A stretch of 15,131 nucleotides of DNA from Oscillospiraceae bacterium (GTDB lineage Bacteria; Bacillota; Clostridia; Oscillospirales; Oscillospiraceae), in the NCBI GenBank assembly GCA_016296565.1, contig JAEDJB010000036.1:1-15131 (forward strand), given 5' to 3'. The position numbers were made by a program, and so were the translations under genes. Within the stretch, counting starts at the first letter, position 1. Every line of letters begins with the position of its first letter. The notes beneath the pieces are model-generated. The model saw only the letters and a list, made by a program, of their open reading frames with translations. It made no database searches and was not told the DNA's origin. Shown here piece after piece: positions 1-6,788 of this stretch.

Positions 1-185
1 CCGTCCACGTGGATTTCCTCCTTGCTGTAGGAGAGGATTTCCTTGTAGTTTTCCAGGTACAGCTCCCGGTCCCCGGCCAGCTCCAGCCTGGGAACCGGTC
101 CCACACTCTCCGGGGGCAGGTCCAGCAGGCGGGAGGTTTTCTCCCGCAGGGTGACCTTCCGGGGTCCCTTGCTCTTCTCGTCCAT
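1..185 (-). CDS. yqfC: YqfC-type sporulation protein (YabP/YqfC family), 5' part only
   Basis: The first 61 codons of a minus-strand gene that leaves the window at its left edge. The start ATG is at 185-183, with a strong GGGAGGAGGGG ribosome binding site just upstream. The N-terminus begins MDEKSKGPRKVTLREKTS, then LLDLPPESVGPVPRLEL and ELYLENYKEILSYSKEEIHV. This spacing (a basic start, then L-x-L-P, then a L-x-I/L-E-N-x-x-x-I-x-x-Y segment) is what I recall of YqfC. In Bacillus YqfC is a small protein of the mother-cell (sigma-E) sporulation programme and is usually followed by yqfD, which would lie outside this window. Its biochemical role is not known. It does not share a transcript with the operon to its right, because two terminators lie between them. 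The other possible assignment is YabP, the paralogue from the same family. Confidence 0.72.
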   Translation of the reverse strand, partial: MDEKSKGPRKVTLREKTSRLLDLPPESVGPVPRLELAGDRELYLENYKEILSYSKEEIHVD

Positions 186-215
186 AGCGCCCCTCCTCCC
201 GGTTTGCTGTGTCTA

Positions 216-223
216 TGTGTATG
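216..223 (-). promoter_or_regulatory. possible sigma-E-type -10 element of yqfC
   Basis: On the minus strand this reads CATACACA, seven of eight matches to the sigma-E -10 consensus CATACAHT. It lies about 30 nt before the yqfC start, with the ribosome binding site in between, so the geometry fits. No convincing sigma-E -35 is visible 14-16 bp upstream; that space is occupied by the terminator stem. The assignment therefore rests on one hexamer and on the known regulation of the family. Confidence 0.25.
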
Positions 224-249
224 AAAAAAGACAGGCCGGGTTGCCTGTC
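224..249 (-). terminator. rho-independent terminator, second of a tandem pair
   Basis: On the minus strand, GACAGGC and GCCTGTC form a 7-bp stem with a 6-nt loop, followed directly by a run of six U. It lies just past the stronger terminator at 256-285. It probably stops read-through into yqfC. Confidence 0.75.
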
Positions 250-255
250 CGATAG

Positions 256-285
256 AAAAAGCCCCCCTTGTCAAAGGGGGGCTTT
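256..285 (-). terminator. rho-independent terminator of the 299-1182 operon
   Basis: A perfect 12-bp stem (AAAGCCCCCCTT pairing with AAGGGGGGCTTT) around a 4-nt loop, with a U-rich tail on the minus strand (256-260). It starts 13 nt after the stop codon of the gene at 299-796, so it clearly closes that operon. Confidence 0.9.
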
Positions 286-298
286 CGGGTACAACGAT

Positions 299-796
299 TT
301 ACAGCAGGTCCTGGCCGATGCTGTCCAGGATATAGGCGGTGAGGGTTTCCGGTTCCAGGACTTTGGCTGCGCGGCCGGTGCGGTCCTGATCCCCGGCCCA
401 GCCGGTGCTTCGGCCGCAGGTCCAGGAGCCCAGGTTGACCACCCGGTAGGTGTCCTCCGTGCGGAAATACACCTGCATACGGGGCTGGTCCTCCATGGTC
501 TTTCCCGCGGGGCAGAGGGTGTTTCGCTCCCGGCAGGTTCCCATGTAGTCCACCACCGCCCGGGCCGTCTGCTGCTCCGTCATGCTCCGGGGGTGCCAGG
601 TGACGCTTTCGCCGGGGGAGAGATACACCTGCACATACAGCAGCTCCGTCTGGACCGTGTCCTTCACCAGGGGCACGGGGATGGTCAGCCAGGCCAGAAA
701 GAGCAGCGCCGCCGAGGAAACCAGCATCAGCACCACCCCCGCCGCGGCCTGCCGGTTCAGGGGGTCTTTTTCTCTCTGTTGTGGGCGCTGGTCCAT
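299..796 (-). CDS. membrane-anchored protein of unknown function (165 aa)
   Basis: I do not recognise a family. The frame could start 7 codons earlier at a GTG, but that GTG is part of the GTGAAAGGAAGGAG ribosome binding site. The ATG at 796, seven bases past AAGGAG, is therefore the better start. The product has a short charged N-terminus (about residues 1-14, MDQRPQQREKDPLN). One hydrophobic helix follows at about residues 15-40. The rest is a roughly 120-residue polar domain that is probably outside the membrane, with two or three Cys and many Arg/Asp residues. The order suggests a single-pass protein with an external C-terminal domain. It begins 17 bp after the stop of the gene at 814-1182 and is followed by tandem terminators, so the two form one operon. 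Coding status is supported by ribosome binding sites, spacing and a terminator at the right place. Confidence 0.7.
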   Translation of the reverse strand: MDQRPQQREKDPLNRQAAAGVVLMLVSSAALLFLAWLTIPVPLVKDTVQTELLYVQVYLSPGESVTWHPRSMTEQQTARAVVDYMGTCRERNTLCPAGKTMEDQPRMQVYFRTEDTYRVVNLGSWTCGRSTGWAGDQDRTGRAAKVLEPETLTAYILDSIGQDLL

Positions 797-813
797 GGTA
801 GGTCTCCTTCCTT

Positions 814-1182
814 TCACTGTCTTGGCTGGGTCACCGCCTCAAATTCCGCCTGGCGCATCCGCCGCCGGACCCGGTCCACCACCCACCGGACAGCCAGGAT
901 CAGGGCGGTCTCCCCCAGGCCCATCCAGATCCACAGGGCCGCGGGGCCTTCACCGGCCCGCCAGTAGGTCACAAGGTCGCTGAGGCTCAGGCCACCCCAG
1001 CTGAGCCAGTCCCAGCTGAGCATGTCCACCAGGGCGTACACGGGAAAGCACAGGACCACCGCCGCCAGCTCCACCAGAAGAATCCGGCGCAGGGCAGGGC
1101 CCAGGGGCTTGGTCCAGCCGGCGGCAAAGGCCGCCGCCGGGGCCAGATACAGCGCCAAAAAAACCACGAAGGTCTCGTCCAT
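814..1182 (-). CDS. small multi-pass membrane protein of unknown function (122 aa)
   Basis: No family is recognised. The open frame extends 25 codons further upstream, but an AAGGAGG ribosome binding site sits at the right distance from the ATG at 1182. The extra codons overlap the promoter's downstream region, so 1182 is taken as the start. The protein is very hydrophobic, with three likely membrane helices at about residues 4-22, 33-55 and 80-102. There is a Trp-rich linker (SWDWLSWGG) between the second and third, and an Arg-rich cytoplasmic tail (VVDRVRRRMRQ), which by the positive-inside rule places the C-terminus in the cytoplasm. It is the first gene of a two-gene operon with the membrane-anchored protein downstream. 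Co-expression suggests the two products work together, but nothing here says at what. Confidence 0.7.
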   Translation of the reverse strand: MDETFVVFLALYLAPAAAFAAGWTKPLGPALRRILLVELAAVVLCFPVYALVDMLSWDWLSWGGLSLSDLVTYWRAGEGPAALWIWMGLGETALILAVRWVVDRVRRRMRQAEFEAVTQPRQ

Positions 1183-1221
1183 GGGGTCCTCCTTTTCCCG
1201 TGTGCGGTTGTAGGTGGTTCC

Positions 1222-1251
1222 AGTATACCGCAGCGGTCCGGCCGGTTTCAA
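1222..1251 (-). promoter_or_regulatory. sigma-A promoter of the 299-1182 operon
   Basis: On the minus strand, -35 TTGAAA (1251-1246) and -10 TATACT (1227-1222) are separated by 18 bp. The -10 lies about 40 bp ahead of the start codon. The DNA upstream of the -35 (about 1255-1320) is rich in A and T runs, including TTCTTAAGAA, and could act as an UP element. Confidence 0.7.
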
Positions 1252-1382
1252 TTTCAAAGCTGTTAAAAACTTCTTAAGAAATTCTTATATTTTTCCGGCC
1301 TTCCAAAAAAAGCTCTCTGTCTATATAACGTTTCAGAACCCCAAAATCGGACACGTTTTTGAAAAAAATTTTTTGATCGCGC

Positions 1383-1412
1383 AAAAAAGGGCGCGGACTT
1401 TCGTCCGCGCCC
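1383..1412 (-). terminator. rho-independent terminator of citrate synthase
   Basis: A perfect 10-bp GC-rich stem, GGGCGCGGAC with GTCCGCGCCC around a 4-nt loop, followed on the minus strand by six U. It begins 15 nt after the citrate synthase stop codon. Confidence 0.93.
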
Positions 1413-1427
1413 TGGCATCTGAATAGG

Positions 1428-2810
1428 TTATCTTGCGAAATCCTTGGGAAGCTCCCGCTGCTCCACGGGAATGTAAGGCACGTGCTTGACCACGGCCCGG
1501 TAGGCCGGACGCATGATCCGGTGGCAGGTGAGCACCTCCTCGATGCGGTTGGCGCACCAGCCGGCAATACGGGCGGAGGCAAAGAGGGGGGTGAACACGT
1601 CCTGGGGAATGCCCAGCATGGAGTAGACCATGCCGGAGTACATATCTACGTTTGCGCACATGGGGGTGGGGTTCTTCTTCCGCTCCTGGATCATGGGGAT
1701 GCCCAGCTCCTCGATCTTCTGAAGCAGCTGGAAGTCCTCCCCGTAGCCCTTCACCTCCGCCATGTGCTGGGCGTACTTTTTCAGCAGGACAGCACGGGGG
1801 TCGGAGATGGTGTAGACCGCGTGGCCCAGGCCGTAGATCTTGCCGGATCTGTCCCCGGCCTCCCCGTCCAGAATCTTGGCCAGGTAGTCCTTGATGGAGC
1901 CGTCGTCCTTGGGGTCCACGTTTTCCTTCACGTAGCGGAACATCTCCATGACCTTGGCGTTGGCGCCGCCGTGGAGGGGACCCTTCAGGGAGCCCACAGC
2001 CCCGGCGATGGCGCTGTAGGTGTCCGTGCCGCTGGAGGACAGGGCCCGGCAGACGAAGGTGGAGTTGTTGCCGCCGCCGTGCTCTGCGTGGACCATCAGC
2101 ATCATGTCCAGCAGGTGGGCCTCTTCCTCGGTGTAGCTCTTGTCAGACCGGAGCATCCGCAGGAAGTTTTCTGCCGTGGACAGGTTTTCCTTGGGGTAGT
2201 GAATATGTAAGGACCGGCCGTTGAAATAGTGGCGCTTGACGGAGTAGGCGTTGGCCACGATGGAGGGGAAGGCCCCGATGAGCCGCACCGACTGGAGCAG
2301 CAGGTTTTCCACCGAGGTGTCGTCCGGGTTGTCGTCGTAGGAGTACAGGGACAGCACGCTCCGGGCCAGCTTGTTCATAATGTCCCGGCTGGGGTGCTTC
2401 ATGATCATGTCCTCGGTGAAGCCGTCGGGCAGCTTCTTGGCCTGGTTCATGATCTCGTTGAAGTTGGCCATTTCTCCCTTGGCGGGCAGGTGGCCCATGA
2501 GCAGCAGGAAGGCCACCTCCTCAAAGCCGAAGGTGTTGGCCTTCCGGTGGGCCTCCACGATCTCGTTGAGCTCAATGCCCCGGTAGTACAGCTGGCCGGG
2601 CACGGGCACCCGGACGCCGTCCTCGATCATGTAGCCCTGAACGGAGCCCACCTTGGTGACGCCGATGGGCACGCCGGTGCCGTCGCTGTTGCGCAGGCCC
2701 CGCTTCACATCTCCCCGGTAATTGTCCTCTTCAATGGTGTATTCTTTCCGGATGCGCTGGCTGAGGGAACCTGTGTATTCTTCAAGGATCCCGGTATCGT
2801 TTTTCATCAT
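1428..2810 (-). CDS. gltA: citrate synthase (460 aa)
   Basis: Condenses oxaloacetate and acetyl-CoA to citrate in the cytoplasm, the entry step of the oxidative TCA branch. The three catalytic residues are visible: His280 in GPLHGGAN, His330 in GLGHAVY and Asp389 in ANVDMYSG. The substrate-binding motif MVHAEHGGGNNSTF is at 240-252, and the CoA/citrate-site Arg is in SARIAGWCANRIEE near 414. At 460 residues it is longer than the roughly 370-residue Gram-positive citrate synthases. The extra length is an N-terminal segment (about 1-55) ahead of the first conserved helix, which I believe is usual for the clostridial version. ATG codons occur at 2810 and 2807; the first is called, behind a moderate GAAAGGGGAA ribosome binding site. 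It is divergent from the aconitase and isocitrate dehydrogenase genes that use its product. 2-Methylcitrate synthase activity cannot be ruled out, but the neighbours favour citrate. Confidence 0.96.
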   Translation of the reverse strand: MMKNDTGILEEYTGSLSQRIRKEYTIEEDNYRGDVKRGLRNSDGTGVPIGVTKVGSVQGYMIEDGVRVPVPGQLYYRGIELNEIVEAHRKANTFGFEEVAFLLLMGHLPAKGEMANFNEIMNQAKKLPDGFTEDMIMKHPSRDIMNKLARSVLSLYSYDDNPDDTSVENLLLQSVRLIGAFPSIVANAYSVKRHYFNGRSLHIHYPKENLSTAENFLRMLRSDKSYTEEEAHLLDMMLMVHAEHGGGNNSTFVCRALSSSGTDTYSAIAGAVGSLKGPLHGGANAKVMEMFRYVKENVDPKDDGSIKDYLAKILDGEAGDRSGKIYGLGHAVYTISDPRAVLLKKYAQHMAEVKGYGEDFQLLQKIEELGIPMIQERKKNPTPMCANVDMYSGMVYSMLGIPQDVFTPLFASARIAGWCANRIEEVLTCHRIMRPAYRAVVKHVPYIPVEQRELPKDFAR

Positions 2811-2878
2811 GCTTTGGTTCCCCTTTCCGTCGTGTCTAAGACCGGCTGGCGGTTCTTTTATCCTTTCATTGCAAGTTA

Positions 2879-2907
2879 ATTATACTGTTCCGTCGCAAAT
2901 TATGCAA
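2879..2907 (-). promoter_or_regulatory. sigma-A promoter of citrate synthase
   Basis: On the minus strand, -35 TTGCAT (2907-2902), a 17-bp spacer and a perfect -10 TATAAT (2884-2879). It gives a leader of about 60 nt. The same -35 hexamer is used by the divergent aconitase promoter. Confidence 0.72.
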
Positions 2908-3017
2908 GAAAAAATTCCTGGCCGCCAAATCTTTCGGTAATTCTCCACCGTTTCCGCGAATTTACTCCGTCATTTTAGTTCACCCTGCAAGAAGTTTTTT
3001 CGTTCATGCTTTTTACT

Positions 3018-3045
3018 TTGCATCTTTGAAGGATTGTGCTATACT
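3018..3045 (+). promoter_or_regulatory. sigma-A extended -10 promoter of the aconitase-icd operon
   Basis: -10 TATACT (3040-3045) is preceded by the extended -10 dinucleotide TG (3037-3038). The -35 is TTGCAT (3018-3023) with 16-bp spacing, or TTTGCA with 17 bp. An ATGCAA at 3055-3060 lies just past the expected start site and mirrors the -35 hexamer, so a regulator could bind this pair. Confidence 0.68.
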
Positions 3046-3116
3046 TTAATGTGTATGCAATATCCTGATTAAAATCCACGAATCGGGAAGTTTCCCCAGA
3101 AAGGGTGCTGATAACC

Positions 3117-5363
3117 ATGATTACGTTACATTCCGGCGGTGTGTCCTGGCAGAAGGGCGCGCCCGTTCCCGCTCCCCTGGTCTCTCCCGCCGACCGGGAA
3201 AAGACCATGGCCTACCAGATCTTCCGCCGCCACAGCATGCGGGAGGAAGCCGGCCAGCTCCACCTGAAATTTGACAGTCTCATCTCCCACGACATCACCT
3301 ACGTGGGTATTATCCAGACCGCCAAGGCCAGCGGCCTGACCGAGTTCCCCGTCCCCTACGTGATGACCAACTGCCACAACAGCCTGTGCGCCGTGGGCGG
3401 CACCATCAACGAGGACGACCACGTGTTCGGCCTGTCCGCCGCCATGAAGTACGGCGGCAACTTCGTCCCCGCCAACCAGGCAGTCATCCACCAGTACGCC
3501 CGGGAAATGATGTCCGGCTGCGGCCGGATGATCCTGGGGTCCGACAGCCACACCCGCTACGGCGCCATCGGCACCATGGGCGTGGGCGAAGGCGGTCCCG
3601 AGATCGTCAAGCAGCTGCTGAAAAATACCTATGACATCGCCGCTCCCCAGGTGGTGCTGGTCTACCTCACCGGCGAGCCTGCCCAGGGGGTAGGCCCCCA
3701 CGACGTGGCCATCGCCCTGTGCGGGGAGGTGTACAAGAACGGCTTTGTGAAAAACAAGGTGCTGGAGTTTGCCGGCCCCGGCATCAAGAACCTGCCCATG
3801 GACTACCGCATCGGCATCGACGTGATGACCACCGAGACCGCCTGCCTGTCCTCCATCTGGGAGACCGACGGGGCAGTGGAGGAGTACCTGGCCATCCACG
3901 GCCGGCCCGAGGCTTACGAGTCCCTCCATCCCCAGGAGGGGGCCTATTATGACAGCATGATTACCATTGACCTGTCCACGGTGGAGCCCATGGCCGCTCT
4001 CCCCTTCCACCCCTCCGAAGCCTATCCCATCCGGGAGCTCATCGCCAACCCCGGGGACATTCTCCGGGAGGTGGAGAAGCAGGCTGCCGAGCAGTTCGGC
4101 GGCAAGGTGAACCTTAGCCTCACCGACAAGCTGGTAAACGGCAAGCTGGTGGTGGACCAGGGGGTCATCGCAGGCTGCGCCGGCGGCATGTACGACAACA
4201 TCGCCGAGGCCGCCGCCATTCTGGAGGGCCACGACGTGGGCAGCGGCTACTTCTCCCTGTCCATCTATCCCCCCTCCGTCCCCGTAAACCTGGAGCTCAT
4301 CCAGAACGGGATTCAGCAGTCCCTGCTGGAAGCCGGCGCCCTCTTTAAGCCCTGCTTCTGCGGCCCCTGCTTCGGCGCCGGGGACGTGCCCGCCAACAAC
4401 GGCCTGTCCATCCGCCACACCACCCGGAACTTCCCCAACCGGGAGGGCTCCAAGCCCGGCGACGGCCAGCTGTCCGGGGTGGTCCTCATGGACGCCCGGT
4501 CCATCGCCGCCACCGCCCGGAACCACGGCGTGCTCACCCCCGCAACGGAGGTCTCCTACACCCAGCCCAAGCAGGGCAAGCGCACCTTCGATTCCCGGGT
4601 GTATGACCGCCGGGTGTACTTCGGCTTCGGCAAGCCCCAGCCCGACTACCAGCTGAAGTTTGGCCCCAATATCGCCGAGTGGCCCAAGATCCCCGCTCTG
4701 TCCGACAACCTGCTCATGCAGGTGGCCTCCGTCCTCCGGGACCCTGTCACCACCACCGATGAGCTGATCCCCTCCGGTGAGACCTCCTCCTACCGGTCCA
4801 ACCCCCTGAAGCTGGCCTCCTTCGCCCTGTCCCGCCGGGACCCGGACTATGTCCCCCGTGCCCAGGCTACTCAAGCCCTGGAGAACGCCCGCCAGGCCGG
4901 AACCTCCACTCCCGAGGTGAAGGACGCCCTGGGCAAGCTGGGCCTGGACGAGAGCGTCCTGGACTCCCTCCAGATCGGCTCCGTGATCTTCGCCAACAAG
5001 CCCGGCGACGGCTCCGCCCGGGAACAGGCCGCTTCCTGCCAGCGGGTGCTGGGGGGCTGCGCCAACATCTGCTATGAGTTTGCCACCAAGCGGTACCGCT
5101 CCAACTGCGTCAACTGGGGTATGCTCCCCTTCACCCTGGCAGAGGGAGATGCGTTTACCTGCCAGCCCGGGGACTTCATCTATGTGCCCGACGTGAAGGC
5201 CAAGGTGGAAAACGGGGACGACACCTTCCCCGCCAAGGCGGTCACCACCGAGGGCGTGAAGGACCTGACCCTGTATCTCAAAAACACCACCGGGGAGGAG
5301 CGGGAGCTGCTGCTCACCGGCTGCCTCATGAACCACTACGCTGCGCAGAATTCTCTTTCTTGA
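3117..5363 (+). CDS. acn: aconitate hydratase, YbhJ-like branch (748 aa)
   Basis: Isomerises citrate to isocitrate through cis-aconitate with a [4Fe-4S] cluster. Cluster ligands are Cys354 (IAGCAGGMYDN) and Cys415 and Cys418 (FCGPCFGAG). The aconitase signature GSDSHTRYGAIGTMGVGEGG is at 141-160. In the C-terminal swivel domain, GSAREQAAS (632-640) corresponds to the canonical GSSREHAA loop, keeping the catalytic Ser (633) and substrate Arg (635). The length fits mitochondrial-type aconitases (about 750 aa) better than bacterial AcnA (about 890) or AcnB (about 860). A GTG at 3105 is in frame, but it sits within the AGAAAGGG ribosome binding site, so ATG 3117 is preferred. The gene lies 114 bp ahead of icd on the same strand, and citrate synthase is divergent, so the pathway context supports true aconitase activity. 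The closest E. coli relative, YbhJ, is only annotated as a putative hydratase, which leaves some doubt about the substrate. Confidence 0.9.
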   Translation: MITLHSGGVSWQKGAPVPAPLVSPADREKTMAYQIFRRHSMREEAGQLHLKFDSLISHDITYVGIIQTAKASGLTEFPVPYVMTNCHNSLCAVGGTINEDDHVFGLSAAMKYGGNFVPANQAVIHQYAREMMSGCGRMILGSDSHTRYGAIGTMGVGEGGPEIVKQLLKNTYDIAAPQVVLVYLTGEPAQGVGPHDVAIALCGEVYKNGFVKNKVLEFAGPGIKNLPMDYRIGIDVMTTETACLSSIWETDGAVEEYLAIHGRPEAYESLHPQEGAYYDSMITIDLSTVEPMAALPFHPSEAYPIRELIANPGDILREVEKQAAEQFGGKVNLSLTDKLVNGKLVVDQGVIAGCAGGMYDNIAEAAAILEGHDVGSGYFSLSIYPPSVPVNLELIQNGIQQSLLEAGALFKPCFCGPCFGAGDVPANNGLSIRHTTRNFPNREGSKPGDGQLSGVVLMDARSIAATARNHGVLTPATEVSYTQPKQGKRTFDSRVYDRRVYFGFGKPQPDYQLKFGPNIAEWPKIPALSDNLLMQVASVLRDPVTTTDELIPSGETSSYRSNPLKLASFALSRRDPDYVPRAQATQALENARQAGTSTPEVKDALGKLGLDESVLDSLQIGSVIFANKPGDGSAREQAASCQRVLGGCANICYEFATKRYRSNCVNWGMLPFTLAEGDAFTCQPGDFIYVPDVKAKVENGDDTFPAKAVTTEGVKDLTLYLKNTTGEERELLLTGCLMNHYAAQNSLS

Positions 5364-5375
5364 AAGAAAGAGAAT
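5350..5375 (+). promoter_or_regulatory. hairpin at the aconitase stop codon
   Basis: A 12-bp AT-rich inverted repeat, ATTCTCTTTCTT with AAGAAAGAGAAT, has only two bases between its arms, so the tip must open. The aconitase TGA (5361-5363) is at its apex. There is no U-run, so it does not look like a strong terminator. It could stabilise the upstream part of the transcript or slow the terminating ribosome. Confidence 0.45.
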
Positions 5376-5395
5376 CAGAAAGAACTTTAATCCCG

Positions 5396-5441
5396 CTTCC
5401 GTTGCCGTAGAATACAAACGCACCATTCCCGGTAACGGAAG
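5396..5441 (+). promoter_or_regulatory. second intergenic hairpin ahead of icd
   Basis: CTTCCGTTGCCG (5396-5407) pairs with CGGTAACGGAAG (5430-5441) over 12 bp with one G-U pair, around a 22-nt loop. It is followed by TTGGGTTTTC, a weak U-rich stretch. Together with the hairpin at 5350-5375 it fills most of the acn-icd gap. It could be a partial terminator or attenuator that sets icd output, or a processing site. Confidence 0.4.
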
Positions 5442-5477
5442 TTGGGTTTTCTGCAAACGTCATTCGAGGTGATACCC

Positions 5478-6704
5478 ATGGAAAAAATCAAAATGCCCAA
5501 CCCCATCGTGGAGATCGACGGGGACGAAATGACCCGCATCCTCTGGGCCATGATTAAGGAAGAACTGATCCAGCCCTTTGTGGAGCTGAACACGGAATAC
5601 TACGACCTGTGCCTGCCCAACCGGGACGCCACCGACGACCAGGTGACCGTCCAGGCGGCGGAGGCCATCAAGCGTCTGCACGTGGGCGTCAAGTGCGCCA
5701 CCATCACCCCCAACCTCCAGCGGATGGAGGAGTATAACCTGAAGCAGATGTGGAAGTCCCCCAACGCCACCATCCGGGCGGCTCTGGACGGCACCGTGTT
5801 CCGCGCCCCCATCCTGATCTCCCGGGTGAAGCCCGTGGTCTCCTGCTGGAAGAAGCCCATCACCATCGCCCGCCACGCCTACGGCGACATTTACAAGGCC
5901 GTGGAGTACCGGGTGCCCGGCCCCGGCAAGGCGGAGCTGGTCTTTACCGACGAGAACGGCGTGGAAACCTCCCGCCAGACCATTTTCGACTTCAAGGGCC
6001 CCGGGGTGATCCAGGGCATGCACAACCGGGACGCCTCCATCCTCTCCTTCGCCCGCAGCTGCTTCACCTACGCCCTGGAGGTGGGCCAGGATGTGTGGTT
6101 CTCCACCAAGGACACCATCTCCAAGGACTACGACCAGACCTTCAAGCTCCTGTTCCAGAAGGTCTTTGACGAGGAATACAAGGAGAAGTTTGAACAGGCC
6201 GGCCTTACCTACCGGTACGCCCTCATTGACGACGTGGCCGCCAAGGTAATCCGCTCCCAGGGCGGGATGATCTGGGCCTGCAAGAACTACGACGGGGACG
6301 TGATGAGCGACCTCATCGCCGCCGCCTCCGGCTCCCTGCCCATGATGACCAGCGTGCTGGTGAGCCCCGACGGCAACTTTGAGTACGAGGCCGCCCACGG
6401 CACCATCACCGACCACTACCGCCGCCACCAGAAGGGGGAGAAGCTCTCCTCCAACCCCCTGGCCACCATCGCCGCCTGGGCGGGTGCTTTAAAGAAGCGG
6501 GGGGAGATGGACGGCAATCATGACCTGGTCCGCTTCGCCGACTGCCTGACCCAGGCAGGGCTGGACGTGTTCGAGGAGGGCTACTTCTCGGAGGACCTGG
6601 CCATGCTGTGCGACCCCTCCGAATACAAGGAGATGCCCGAAAACGGCAAGCTCATGAAGCTCATCCGCGCCCGGCTGGAAACCCTGCTGGCCGCCGGAGC
6701 CTGA
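5478..6704 (+). CDS. icd: isocitrate dehydrogenase, type II (eukaryote-like homodimer), 408 aa
   Basis: Oxidatively decarboxylates isocitrate to 2-oxoglutarate. It aligns almost without gaps to human IDH1. Arg100, Arg109 and Arg132 (TIR, VFR, ARHAYGDIY) bind isocitrate. Tyr139 and Lys211 are catalytic. Asp251/252 and Asp274 and Asp278 (CKNYDGDVMSD) bind the metal. The start is the ATG at 5478, seven bases past GAGGTGA; an upstream ATG at 5442 lies inside the preceding hairpin and lacks a ribosome binding site. Human Arg314, which binds the NADP 2'-phosphate, is replaced here by Asp312 (HGTITDHYR), and Lys260 by Arg259. The Arg-to-Asp change argues against calling the enzyme NADP-dependent by homology alone. 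It is the last gene of the aconitase operon and is followed by a strong terminator. Confidence 0.95.
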   Translation: MEKIKMPNPIVEIDGDEMTRILWAMIKEELIQPFVELNTEYYDLCLPNRDATDDQVTVQAAEAIKRLHVGVKCATITPNLQRMEEYNLKQMWKSPNATIRAALDGTVFRAPILISRVKPVVSCWKKPITIARHAYGDIYKAVEYRVPGPGKAELVFTDENGVETSRQTIFDFKGPGVIQGMHNRDASILSFARSCFTYALEVGQDVWFSTKDTISKDYDQTFKLLFQKVFDEEYKEKFEQAGLTYRYALIDDVAAKVIRSQGGMIWACKNYDGDVMSDLIAAASGSLPMMTSVLVSPDGNFEYEAAHGTITDHYRRHQKGEKLSSNPLATIAAWAGALKKRGEMDGNHDLVRFADCLTQAGLDVFEEGYFSEDLAMLCDPSEYKEMPENGKLMKLIRARLETLLAAGA

Positions 6705-6730
6705 GAACAGGTAAACCTACCAAAAAACAG

Positions 6731-6769
6731 AGCATCCTCCCCATGCAGTCATGGGGAGGATGCTTTTTT
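6731..6769. terminator. strong bidirectional terminator between icd and the GNAT gene
   Basis: A perfect 15-bp stem (AGCATCCTCCCCATG with CATGGGGAGGATGCT) around a 4-nt loop, with six T at 6764-6769 for the plus-strand icd transcript. On the minus strand the stem is followed by CTG and six U, so it probably also stops the convergent GNAT transcript that ends at 6789. Confidence 0.93.
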
Positions 6770-6788
6770 GTACAGGTTCTTCTTTGGG

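Noticed and set aside
1482..2879. plus-strand open frames antisense to citrate synthase
   Set aside because: Shadows of a complete citrate synthase. No ribosome binding sites and no recognisable protein sequence.
3105..3116. GTG start four codons upstream for aconitase
   Set aside because: The GTG overlaps the AGAAAGGG ribosome binding site and leaves no spacing. The ATG at 3117 is correctly placed.
3126..5456. 776-codon open frame antisense to aconitase
   Set aside because: Low-complexity Gly/Val/His-rich translation, a by-product of GC-rich third positions on the real strand. The plus strand encodes a complete aconitase with its iron-sulfur and active-site motifs.
5460..6428. 322-codon open frame antisense to icd
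   Set aside because: Gly/Val/His-rich shadow of a gene that matches type II isocitrate dehydrogenase along its whole length.
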